This document shows, in pieces, positions 43,491 to 51,082 of a stretch of DNA of 64,000 nucleotides. This DNA is from Paenibacillus sp. FSL H8-0537 (GTDB lineage Bacteria; Bacillota; Bacilli; Paenibacillales; Paenibacillaceae). The notes beneath the pieces were generated by a model. The model saw nothing but the letters and a program-made list of their open reading frames with translations. It was not told the origin of the DNA and searched no databases. Position numbers and translations under genes: made by a program. Within the stretch, counting starts at the first letter, position 1; each line of letters begins with the position of its first letter. Where the stretch lies: the NCBI RefSeq assembly GCF_038051995.1, contig NZ_CP150290.1:297501-361500 (forward strand). Reading direction: 5' to 3'.

Positions 43491-44296
43491 TCCTGGTCGC
43501 TGGTCAGGGGCAACGCGCGATTGCGGCCTGGATGAAGAAGTTGGGCTCAATTCGGAAAAAGCGAGCGCTATTCAAGCTGAGCAAAAGGCTCAAGCATAGC
43601 TATCTTATATTTATATATTCGTGACAACTATCTTGACTAACACCGATCATAAGTTCATCCGCATTATATTAAACCGAAATATATAATAATCATAACAAAA
43701 TGTAATAAAATACTGATTTTTTTAAAATGGTACAGGAAATAGATTAGAGTATATCTTCGTTTATAGATTTCATAAGGTGTTTACAACCGGGATAAAGAGG
43801 GAGAATCGGCTGAGAGTGGCATGAGGAGGAACTTTCTGAATTCCTGCCCGATTTTTGGGATTAATTATAAAAATTTTTAATTAATTCAATTTACAGCAAT
43901 ATATCCATAAAGTATAATCGATTCATAAGGAGGTGAACATGCGATGTGAAGTCTATATCGAGGGTAAGCCTTTTTTAAAACCTCAAAAAGTAAGCGCTTC
44001 CCTGTTTGGAATCCGGTTACATGTCCTGAAGCTTTTACACCGATGATCACCTGCATTTACCCACAAGCGGTACCCCCTCACCAAGGAAACTGATTTGCAT
44101 ATTCAGTCACCCATTTCTGTTTCTCTGTTTGCAGCTTTAAAGGCTATCTGTTCGCCTTGTTGCAAGCGCAATCATTTTAGACGGAGGTGAAAATTCACAG
44201 TTCATCCGTACGTTCTCTAGGGTGCATACACATCATGCCGACACAGAGGATCAAATACGAATGTTTAATAAATCTAACCAAAGGAAAGGTGGATCC
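43491..44296. other. gene-poor stretch before the cellobiohydrolase gene
   Basis: No clear gene. The start (43491-43600) has open frames that end at TAG 43598 but match nothing I know. The part 43620-43920 is AT-rich. At 43928 a strong AAGGAGGTG precedes ATG 43939, which opens a 35-codon frame of unknown meaning, perhaps a leader peptide. A CcpA-like site lies at 43989. The last part carries the GH6 leader. Confidence 0.6.
43989..44002. promoter_or_regulatory. possible CcpA (cre) site upstream of GH6
   Basis: AGTAAGCGCTTCCC has the palindromic core AAGCGCTT and matches most of the cre consensus TGWAANCGNTNWCA, but deviates at the first and last bases. It is about 300 bases ahead of the cellobiohydrolase gene. 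Catabolite repression of a cellulase would be sensible. Confidence 0.4.
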
Positions 44297-46726
44297 ATGA
44301 TGACGAAATTGAAAACCAAATTTATTGGCGGTAAGGCTCTCCGTGAAGGTATTAAGCAAATACTTGTAATCGCGATGCTTGTCGGGGGGATTTTCCATGG
44401 TATGGCCCCGGGGACGATCCAGGCTGCGGAAGCGCATCAGAATAATCCGTTTGTCGGAGCTACGGGGTACCTGAACCCGGATTATTCCACCCTTGTCGAT
44501 ACATCCATCGGGCTTACTAGTGATGCGTCGCTAAAGGCAAAGATGGAAACGGTCAAATCTTATCCAACTGCAGTCTGGATTGACCGAATTGACGCCATTA
44601 ATGGCGGGGCGAACAATGCCGGACGCAAAAGCATCGAGGAGCATCTGGATGCTGCTCTTGCTCAAAAGAAAGCGGGTACTCCGATTACCGCTTCATTCGT
44701 CATTTATAATCTTCCGGGCCGGGACTGCCGTGCGCTGGCGTCCAACGGTGAATTACCACTGACGCTGGCCGCATTGCAGACGTACAAAACGGACTATATT
44801 GATGTCATCGCAGGTATTTTTGCGAAACCCAAGTATCAGGACATTCGCATCATTGCCATTATTGAACCGGACAGTTTGCCTAACCTGGTCACCAATCTCA
44901 ATACACCGGCCTGTGCTCAAGCCAGTTCGACAGGCATCTACGAAGCTGGCGTGAAATATGCATTGGACAAGCTGCATGCCATTCCGAATGTGTACAACTA
45001 TCTGGATATCGGTCACTCCGGCTGGCTCGGATGGGATAACAACCGGACAGCTACAATCTCGCTGTATACGAGCGTTGTCCAAGGGACAGTGGCTGGTCTG
45101 AATAGCGTAGACGGCTTCATTACCAACACGGCGAACAGCACACCGTTGAATGAACCGAATCTGTCCAACCCGGATCTGAACATCGGAGGACAACCGATCA
45201 GGTCGTCCAAGTATTATGAGTGGAATCCGTATTTTGATGAAACCGATTTTACGGCTGCCTTGTATAGCGGGTTTGTACAGGCAGGCTGGCCGACCAGCGT
45301 AGGCTTCCTGATTGATACCAGCCGCAATGGTTGGGGAGGGGTGAACCGTCCGACAGCGGCTATAGGCAGTGATATTAACACCTACGTAAATTCTGGGCGT
45401 GTCGATCGCCGGAATCACCGGGGGAACTGGTGCAACAACAGTGGAGCAGGTATAGGTGAAGCACCTAAAGCGGCACCAGGGCCTGCCCATTTGGATGCCT
45501 ATGTGTGGGTCAAGCCACCAGGTGAATCTGACGGCTCCAGTTCGGAAATTCCGAACAATGAAGGCAAAGGATTCGACCGGATGTGTGACCCAACGTTTAT
45601 AACTAGTGATGGGGTATTGACGGGCGCGCTTCCTAACGCTCCAGTATCCGGTCACTGGTTCCATAATCAATTCGTCATGCTGGTGCAAAACGCATTCCCT
45701 GTTCTTCCGGCTACCAATGTCGGCGAACCTACCGCTCCAGCGGCTCCGGCAGCACTGACTGCGACAGCAGGCAATGCACAGGTGTCACTGAGCTGGACGG
45801 CTTCCGCAGGAGCGACGAGCTATAACGTGAAGCGGGCGTTGAGCGCGGCCGGACCATTCACAACCGTTGCCGCCAATGTGAGCGGCACATCGTATGTCAA
45901 TACAGGCTTGACCAACGGAACAACCTACTATTATGTGGTCAGCGCCGTAAATGCCGTAGGTGAAAGCGCGAATTCGGCTGTAAAAAGTGCTGTGCCGGTA
46001 GCTGGAGCCACCGCTCCTGCTGCACCTACTGCATTGACGGCCACCGCAGGCGATGCACAGATCAGCTTGTCCTGGACGGCTTCCGCAGGGGCGACCAGTT
46101 ATAACGTGAAACGCGCGCTGAGTGCGGCCGGACCATTCACTACGGTTGCTGCCAATGTGAGCGGCACATCTTACACGAATACAGGTCTGACCAACGGCAC
46201 GACCTATCACTATGTTGTGAGTGCTGTGAACGCTGCGGGGGAAGGTGCTAATTCTGCCGCTGCTTCCGCAACTCCGCAAAGCGTGGTTGTTCCATCCAGT
46301 GATCTGGTCTTGCAATATCGTGCGGGAGATACCAATGCGACAGACAGCCAGATCAAGCCGTATTTCAATATCAAAAACATCGGCAACACGGCTGTAGATC
46401 TGAGTGATCTGAAAATCCGTTATTACTTCTCGAAGGAAGGCACCGCAGCTATGGACTCGGCCATTGACTGGGCTCAGGTTGGCGGTACTAACATTCTGCG
46501 CACGTTCACCGATACGTATGTAGAGCTCAGCTTTACTTCCGGAGCCGGTGCGATCCAGGCAGGTGGACAATCCGGGGATATCCAGCTCCGCATGTACAAA
46601 ACGGACTGGACCAACTTTGACGAAACGAATGATTATTCCTACGATTCAACCAAAACATCCTATCAGGACTCGAACAAGGTGACCCTCTATAAAGGCGGCA
46701 ACCTAGTGTGGGGAATTGAGCCTTAA
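44297..46726 (+). CDS. secreted GH6 cellobiohydrolase with two FN3 domains and CBM3
   Basis: 809-aa multi-domain cellulase. Signal peptide in the first 43 residues (hydrophobic core [12 protein letters not shown]). GH6 catalytic domain, about 50-470, with [14 protein letters not shown] (Asp143, candidate acid), IEPDSLPN (Asp192), [22 protein letters not shown] and [11 protein letters not shown]. Two nearly identical FN3 domains (about 478-565 and 572-660) and a C-terminal CBM3 (667-809). GH6 enzymes release cellobiose from chain ends. ATG 44297 behind AAGGTGG is preferred to 44222. It lies between two decayed island modules and may be cargo. Confidence 0.95.
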   Translation: MMTKLKTKFIGGKALREGIKQILVIAMLVGGIFHGMAPGTIQAAEAHQNNPFVGATGYLNPDYSTLVDTSIGLTSDASLKAKMETVKSYPTAVWIDRIDAINGGANNAGRKSIEEHLDAALAQKKAGTPITASFVIYNLPGRDCRALASNGELPLTLAALQTYKTDYIDVIAGIFAKPKYQDIRIIAIIEPDSLPNLVTNLNTPACAQASSTGIYEAGVKYALDKLHAIPNVYNYLDIGHSGWLGWDNNRTATISLYTSVVQGTVAGLNSVDGFITNTANSTPLNEPNLSNPDLNIGGQPIRSSKYYEWNPYFDETDFTAALYSGFVQAGWPTSVGFLIDTSRNGWGGVNRPTAAIGSDINTYVNSGRVDRRNHRGNWCNNSGAGIGEAPKAAPGPAHLDAYVWVKPPGESDGSSSEIPNNEGKGFDRMCDPTFITSDGVLTGALPNAPVSGHWFHNQFVMLVQNAFPVLPATNVGEPTAPAAPAALTATAGNAQVSLSWTASAGATSYNVKRALSAAGPFTTVAANVSGTSYVNTGLTNGTTYYYVVSAVNAVGESANSAVKSAVPVAGATAPAAPTALTATAGDAQISLSWTASAGATSYNVKRALSAAGPFTTVAANVSGTSYTNTGLTNGTTYHYVVSAVNAAGEGANSAAASATPQSVVVPSSDLVLQYRAGDTNATDSQIKPYFNIKNIGNTAVDLSDLKIRYYFSKEGTAAMDSAIDWAQVGGTNILRTFTDTYVELSFTSGAGAIQAGGQSGDIQLRMYKTDWTNFDETNDYSYDSTKTSYQDSNKVTLYKGGNLVWGIEP
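45728..46276 (+). repeat. tandem duplication of the FN3 coding unit
   Basis: Units at about 45728-46003 and 46013-46276 are nearly identical in DNA and protein (both contain [20 protein letters not shown]). This shows a recent in-frame duplication or ongoing homogenisation inside the cellulase gene. Confidence 0.9.
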
Positions 46727-46804
46727 AAGACGGAAAAAGAATCTCCAGAGTTGATTAACGAATCGGTCGAAGATAAAGACGTATGCAGACCATCATTCTA
46801 AGCA

Positions 46805-46850
46805 GGGGCGTTTCAAAGTCATGTTCATGACTTTTGAAACGTCTCTTTTA
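46805..46850 (+). terminator. terminator of the GH6 gene
   Basis: GCGTTTCAAAGTCATG pairs with CATGACTTTTGAAACGT around TTC, then CTCTTTTA. Confidence 0.88.
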
Positions 46851-47467
46851 CAATTTTAACGAAACTGAAGGCGTCTTATTTACTGTACTTGCCAACAATT
46901 GCATCAATAATTTGGAATCTGAAGGTCGATGGGGAACTTAATTGTTTATTAGCTGATGAAGGATTTTTGCAGGCATGCGTTGAAGAGCATTAGTAATAAG
47001 AATTAGCATCAGGGGGATATATAAATGTCTAAATGATTCCACCTATCTAAAATTCTGCTTAACACGCGGCGGCGAATTGTGGTTTTGCACAACCAGCCGA
47101 AACGCCATTATTGACGTCAGTTCCCCGCTCTCTAACTAATAATATTGGAATTCCGAATTGAAAAGCCATGGCAGGCTCAATTTTCACATCTCCAATGCAA
47201 GAAGTTTTTACAAAGGATGTTTTGGTATCTGGGCATGATTATGAAATCCATCCCAAAAGCTATTTCCAAAAGGAGATACTTTAATCTTGTACTGGCTGCA
47301 TAACCAATTCTTCGTAATAAGGGTTTGTTCTTCTTGGTAAAACTCTATTTTGGGAATTGATGCATAGGCTTTATCAAAAAGAATTTGCATGGTAAGATAA
47401 ACGCTTCTAACCATGCTGTCTAGCAGCATGTCATTTTTTCATAATACTTCCTAAGGAGTCATGTCCA
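46851..47467. other. gene-poor stretch with fragments
   Basis: No supported gene. A short frame ending at 46992 (GELNCLLADEGFLQACVEEH*) and a 73-codon minus-strand frame (47208-47429) look like worn fragments; neither has a good ribosome site or a family I know. At 47014 a CAGGGGG site is followed by ATGTCTAAATGA, a three-codon frame, as if a gene had been cut away. Confidence 0.5.
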
Positions 47468-48361
47468 TTGGCTGTACCCTTGAGTAAGTTGACAAAAATA
47501 CCCCGAATCCTAATTCAAACACCAACCCATCAACAAAAAATATTGAGAATGAATGGACTGTCTGCGATAGAGTCTTGCACACGTACAGAGGGCGCCACTG
47601 GCACGTTGTTTCTAGAAGACCATATGCTCTTAATCGTAATTGAAGGGATGTATACCGTACGGTTTGGAACCGAGGTGTATACGGTAAACAAGCATGAAAT
47701 GGTACTGATTCATAAATCCATTGCGTTTCAATATGAAAAAAGCGGGGAACCGAACTTCGATTATGTACTCAATTATATGATGTTCTTCTTAAAAGACGAA
47801 ATAATTAACGAGTTTATGAAACTAGCAGATTATACTCCTACTTCAGCAGCTAGGGTACCGGCTCAGGTATCTGTACATGCGATTGATGATAGACTTTTCA
47901 GCTATCTGGAATCATTGAAGCCGTATTTTAATGAACCGGAACGAATTAGAGATGGGTTGGTTAAGGTGAAGTTATTAGAATTATTATTTGGCATAGCTGA
48001 TAGAAATGATATTTTCCTATCTGAGCTTGCCCATATTAAGCGCCAAGAACGAAAAAGCATCAAGGACGTCGTTGATGCGAATATCACAAATCCCGTAACC
48101 TTGCATGATCTCGCCTACTTATCTGGCCGAAGCCTATCCTCCTTTAAACGTGATTTTAAAGCGATCTATAATACTTCTCCGCTCCAGTGGATACGAAATC
48201 GCCGATTGGATAAAGCACAAGAAATGCTAATCCATTCATCCTTATCCGTAACTGAAATTTGCTTCTCAACGGGTTTTGAGAACGTCTCACACTTCTCCAA
48301 AGTGTTTAAGCTGAGATTCGGAATCCCGCCTTCCGCACTCAAACAACCGCCAAAGCTCTGA
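47468..48361 (+). CDS. AraC-family transcriptional regulator
   Basis: 297 aa. An N-terminal sensing domain (about 1-180, with a cupin-like VIEGMYTVRFGTEVYTVNKHEMVLI stretch) and a C-terminal double HTH (about 197-295: LHDLAYLSGRSLSSFKRDF, SVTEICFSTGFENVSHFSKVFK). Start at TTG 47468, ten bases after TAAGGAGT; the ATG at 47461 is in another frame and stops after eight codons. Inducer unknown. It may control the VOC gene that follows. Confidence 0.88.
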   Translation: MAVPLSKLTKIPRILIQTPTHQQKILRMNGLSAIESCTRTEGATGTLFLEDHMLLIVIEGMYTVRFGTEVYTVNKHEMVLIHKSIAFQYEKSGEPNFDYVLNYMMFFLKDEIINEFMKLADYTPTSAARVPAQVSVHAIDDRLFSYLESLKPYFNEPERIRDGLVKVKLLELLFGIADRNDIFLSELAHIKRQERKSIKDVVDANITNPVTLHDLAYLSGRSLSSFKRDFKAIYNTSPLQWIRNRRLDKAQEMLIHSSLSVTEICFSTGFENVSHFSKVFKLRFGIPPSALKQPPKL

Positions 48362-48492
48362 TAATCTGAACCCTGAGCCGAATGAACAACGGATTTGGAC
48401 CTCCGAACAAAGTATAGCGTGCATTCATCTGGTACATTTATATATGTCAACCAGACGAACTCTAGCCCTATTACATCCAAGGAGGAAAAATC

Positions 48493-48948
48493 ATGCCTGA
48501 CTCTAACCTTCGGCAGGATTCCGCTGCCACCCCTATTGCATCAATGAAAGGTCATCATATCGCCATCCGTGTGCCAGACTACGAGGCTGCAAAGAGCTGG
48601 TACGTGGAGAAGCTGGGCTTCCGTGTTATTCAAGAATGGCCGTTTGGAGACCTGCAGCTTGCTTATGTCGCTCCGCCTCATGACGACTCCTTTTATTTTG
48701 AGATTATTGGAGACGGAGAGGTAAATGACGCTCCCATTTATCATGATATTAACAGCAGTATGTATAAGGCTGGTTACCATCATCTCTGCATGAGCGTGAA
48801 CGACGTGGATGAAGCGATTGCATATTTGGATTCAAAAGGGGTCGCCCTCATCGGGGAGCCCTTTAACTTGGAGGCCATCCATCGCCGCCTCGCATTTTTC
48901 ACCGATCCGTGGGGGAATATATTCGAATTGGCTCAGGTGATAGGTTAA
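48493..48948 (+). CDS. VOC-family (glyoxalase/dioxygenase-like) protein
   Basis: 151 aa with the beta-alpha-beta-beta-beta VOC fold: HHIAIRVPDYEAAKSWYVEKLGF at the N-terminus and the metal-type second half HHLCMSVNDVDEAIAYLDSKG, ending FFTDPWGNIFELAQ. Members include glyoxalases, dioxygenases and resistance proteins, so the reaction is open. ATG 48493 behind AAGGAGG. It lies at the far side of the GH6 region, just before another ssrA-end scar. Confidence 0.85.
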   Translation: MPDSNLRQDSAATPIASMKGHHIAIRVPDYEAAKSWYVEKLGFRVIQEWPFGDLQLAYVAPPHDDSFYFEIIGDGEVNDAPIYHDINSSMYKAGYHHLCMSVNDVDEAIAYLDSKGVALIGEPFNLEAIHRRLAFFTDPWGNIFELAQVIG

Positions 48949-48991
48949 TAAGATTAGAGTAATGAAACGAAAGCTATGGTGAAGCAACTAA

Positions 48992-49063
48992 GGTGACATC
49001 AAAATCGTGACTACACCCGTATTAAGAACGAACACAATATACTTAGTTGGTGGATTTTCAGTA
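48992..49063 (+). repeat. fourth, truncated copy of the ssrA 3' end and terminator
   Basis: GGTGACATCAAAATCGTGAC followed by TACACCCGTA (48992-49021) matches ssrA 42043-42072 with one change. After a break, GTTGGTGGATTTTCAG (49048-49063) matches the end of the native ssrA terminator. So the scar kept both ends of the ssrA-terminator unit and lost the middle. Confidence 0.75.
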
Positions 49064-49085
49064 ACAACCTGGTTGTATTGAATAG

Positions 49086-49124
49086 AAGGGCAGTTAAGAG
49101 AAATCTTAGCTGTCCTTTTATTTT
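49086..49124 (+). terminator. terminator-like hairpin
   Basis: AGGGCAGTTAAGA pairs with TCTTAGCTGTCCT, then TTTATTTT. Confidence 0.75.
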
Positions 49125-49206
49125 AGTATACATTGGAGGAATTTGTTGTAAGATGTAGAAAGGTTCAGATAATAATTGGTTTTGGTGCTGTTAGGATTCC
49201 TGAGCT

Positions 49207-49408
49207 TTATAACTTCCGTACCTCAACGGGAAAATTATCAATATCGCTTTTTATGATAAAGACATGACCGCCTTTTTGAATTTGTGCTTTATCCATGCCG
49301 GCATATTCTTTTTCAATCAGTTTGTTGTTATGACGTTGAATAATTTTATTTCGTCACATTTGATGACGGGTTTTGTCTTTGATATACGGCAGCCGCCTAT
49401 AAAATGAA
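49207..49408 (-). pseudogene. fragment of an unknown gene
   Basis: The minus strand reads ...KDKTRHQM*RNKIIQRHNN..., then EKEYAGMDKAQIQKGGHVFI and IKSDIDNFPVEVRKL*. It has one in-frame stop and no start. The even, protein-like composition suggests a decayed C-terminal gene end; the family is not recognised. Confidence 0.45.
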
Positions 49409-49481
49409 CTTGGTTATTCGCAAGTCGTTGTGAAAAATACAGAGGACATACAATCGTTTTTAGGTAGCACGCTCCAGCATG

Positions 49482-49512
49482 AAAACCCAGTCCGCATAAG
49501 GTCTGGGTTTTG
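49482..49512 (+). terminator. terminator at the start of module copy 2
   Basis: AAAACCCAG-CC pairs with GG-CTGGGTTTT, as at 42843. Confidence 0.85.
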
Positions 49513-49608
49513 TGTTGGATTGGATATACGGAATAGAATCAGCATTTGGCTGAAATCATGCTATAATGAAGTATTACGATCGACTAGGAATGAGAGAGGA
49601 AACTCAAT

Positions 49609-49842
49609 ATGAATGGATTTGAAGACTGGAATCTAAAAGTAAAAAAGACGTTTAATGCAACGAGCAATCTAGTTGTATTAACCGTAACGGAGGCAGGAGG
49701 ATTAATGGGTCTCTCCAAAGACCAAATGAAGATCTTCGTGGATAAATACAACTTAACAAAAGTCCCGATCATGAGAAGTGCCCATAGATACCTGTTGCTG
49801 AAATGTGAAATAGACGAGATTGTTGCGAATAGGGCCGTTTAG
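49609..49842 (+). CDS. 77-aa HTH-like protein, copy 2
   Basis: Twin of the protein at 42970 (Gly3 instead of Arg3). HTH-like middle and basic C-terminal half. An extended -10 (TGCTATAAT, 49559-49567) precedes it and a GAGAGGAAAC ribosome site lies at the start. It is convergent with the primase gene, with a terminator between them, as in small satellite or plasmid replication modules. Function unknown. Confidence 0.72.
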   Translation: MNGFEDWNLKVKKTFNATSNLVVLTVTEAGGLMGLSKDQMKIFVDKYNLTKVPIMRSAHRYLLLKCEIDEIVANRAV

Positions 49843-49874
49843 TACAGGGTGCTCCCGCAAACGTATCCAAACAA

Positions 49875-49903
49875 TCCCCGACCGCCAAAGGTCGGGGTTT
49901 TTA
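49875..49903. terminator. terminator between the 77-aa gene and the primase
   Basis: CCCCGACC pairs with GGTCGGGG, then TTTTT; suited to both convergent genes. Confidence 0.85.
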
Positions 49904-49949
49904 CTATTTTAGACATACTAACAGCTTTTCTAAGCTCAATTTATATAAG

Positions 49950-50804
49950 TTAATTAAAAGGTTTTAATGCTAGAGACTGAATAATTTCCTCTTGGGAAAA
50001 AGGTTTTTTCCTGCCCAGTTGTCTAACCTTTACGATAAAAGGGCTTCTAGGATTTTTCATATGGTAAAAGCCAGGTATACGCATGACTCTTGATAAATTG
50101 GTTATCAGAGGATCAGAGCTGAATTTTTGGGCTAATGCTTTTTGAATGGGAACGAATTTGCTTACGGATGCGCCTTGAACAACCCAATAGATGTGATATC
50201 CGTTTTTAGTTTCGATGATCATCGTATCCTTAATTTGAAGCTTGAATTTTTTTATAAACGCCTTCTTCAATTTCGTTACTCTCTGTTTTGATCGCAGAGC
50301 TAACAGATGGTATTGGCCTTTTTTATTTCTTTTAACTGTAATCGATTGAAGCTGTTCTTCAGGGTCGGAGTGAATCGATTCAATCATCTGCTTAACTTGT
50401 TCTTTTGTGTCTAAATGCATGGAAATCTTGTTCAGATCTACATCGATGAACTGTGCTCTGATTTTTTTGAAATCACTAGTCCTTGTTTCACGGTAATTGA
50501 TCTCCATAAATACGGCATAACCTTTTTTATTTTGACTGAGAACGTGTATACGTTTATTTCTCTTGGTAAAGAGTGTGAATTGAGAGGTGCGTCTTTCAAG
50601 TAGACTTAGAGGTTTATGCAGTGTCATCGCTGGGTGAATTAATGAAGTACTGTATCTTTTATTTTTGTTTTTATCGTCATGGACTAAAGTGAAATACAGT
50701 TGTTCGTTCTGTCTACAGCCTAGTTTTTTTATAAAGTAGCTTGCGTGACTGGAAAACCTTCGCAAATTTCTGGAATATGTCGTTGAACTTAATCGCGGTG
50801 TCAT
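49950..50804 (-). CDS. AEP-type primase / replication protein (RepB-primase-like)
   Basis: 284 aa with the marks of archaeo-eukaryotic-type primases found on plasmids and phage satellites: the acidic DxD motif QFIDVDLNK (Asp121, Asp123), the sGxHhYW motif NGYHIYWV (His204), and LSRVMRIPGFYHMK (about 237-250). It probably starts replication of a mobile element. A truncated copy lies at 43338-43490. ATG 50804 has AAAGGAGATG upstream. No helicase or integrase accompanies it, so the element is incomplete or depends on others. Confidence 0.8.
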   Translation of the reverse strand: MTPRLSSTTYSRNLRRFSSHASYFIKKLGCRQNEQLYFTLVHDDKNKNKRYSTSLIHPAMTLHKPLSLLERRTSQFTLFTKRNKRIHVLSQNKKGYAVFMEINYRETRTSDFKKIRAQFIDVDLNKISMHLDTKEQVKQMIESIHSDPEEQLQSITVKRNKKGQYHLLALRSKQRVTKLKKAFIKKFKLQIKDTMIIETKNGYHIYWVVQGASVSKFVPIQKALAQKFSSDPLITNLSRVMRIPGFYHMKNPRSPFIVKVRQLGRKKPFSQEEIIQSLALKPFN

Positions 50805-51082
50805 TAAACCACATCTCCTTTAAAGCATGCGCTACACTTTTGCTCCTTTTCTAAACAATCATATTCTGGCAAGCGGACACAAGTGTAAGTGAGAGTACCC
50901 ATTTTTCGACATTAGATAGGCTAATCAAATAGTCAGGGCGTTTGCTAGGGTGACATCAAAAGTAGGTGAGCATGATTTTTTCAATATAATAAATATAAGC
51001 TCTCAAGATAAAGAAATTGGGCAAGTGGGCAATGCTGAGGGTGTGGCTGAATTTACCCAAACAGTGAAAGGGGGAGAAACAT
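50805..51082 (+). other. right edge of the island
   Basis: No gene. At 50948-50961 GGGTGACATCAAAA repeats the first bases of the ssrA-end scars; alone it could be chance, but it marks the last such match. The rest is AT-rich leader of the next gene, with AAAGGGGGAG before ATG 51083. Confidence 0.5.

Larger units (their letters stand above)
49480..49863 (+). repeat. island module, copy 2
   Basis: Repeat of 42841-43225. The leader has about ten differences, the coding part only a few. Unlike copy 1, its tail runs straight into the CCCCGACC terminator without an ssrA-end insertion. Confidence 0.85.

Noticed and set aside
47208..47429. 73-codon minus-strand gene
   Set aside because: No good ribosome site, no recognisable family, and it lies among fragments; kept only as a note in the gene-poor stretch.
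42170..51000. CRISPR array or classic IS element in the island
   Set aside because: No regularly spaced repeats and no transposase with inverted ends can be seen.
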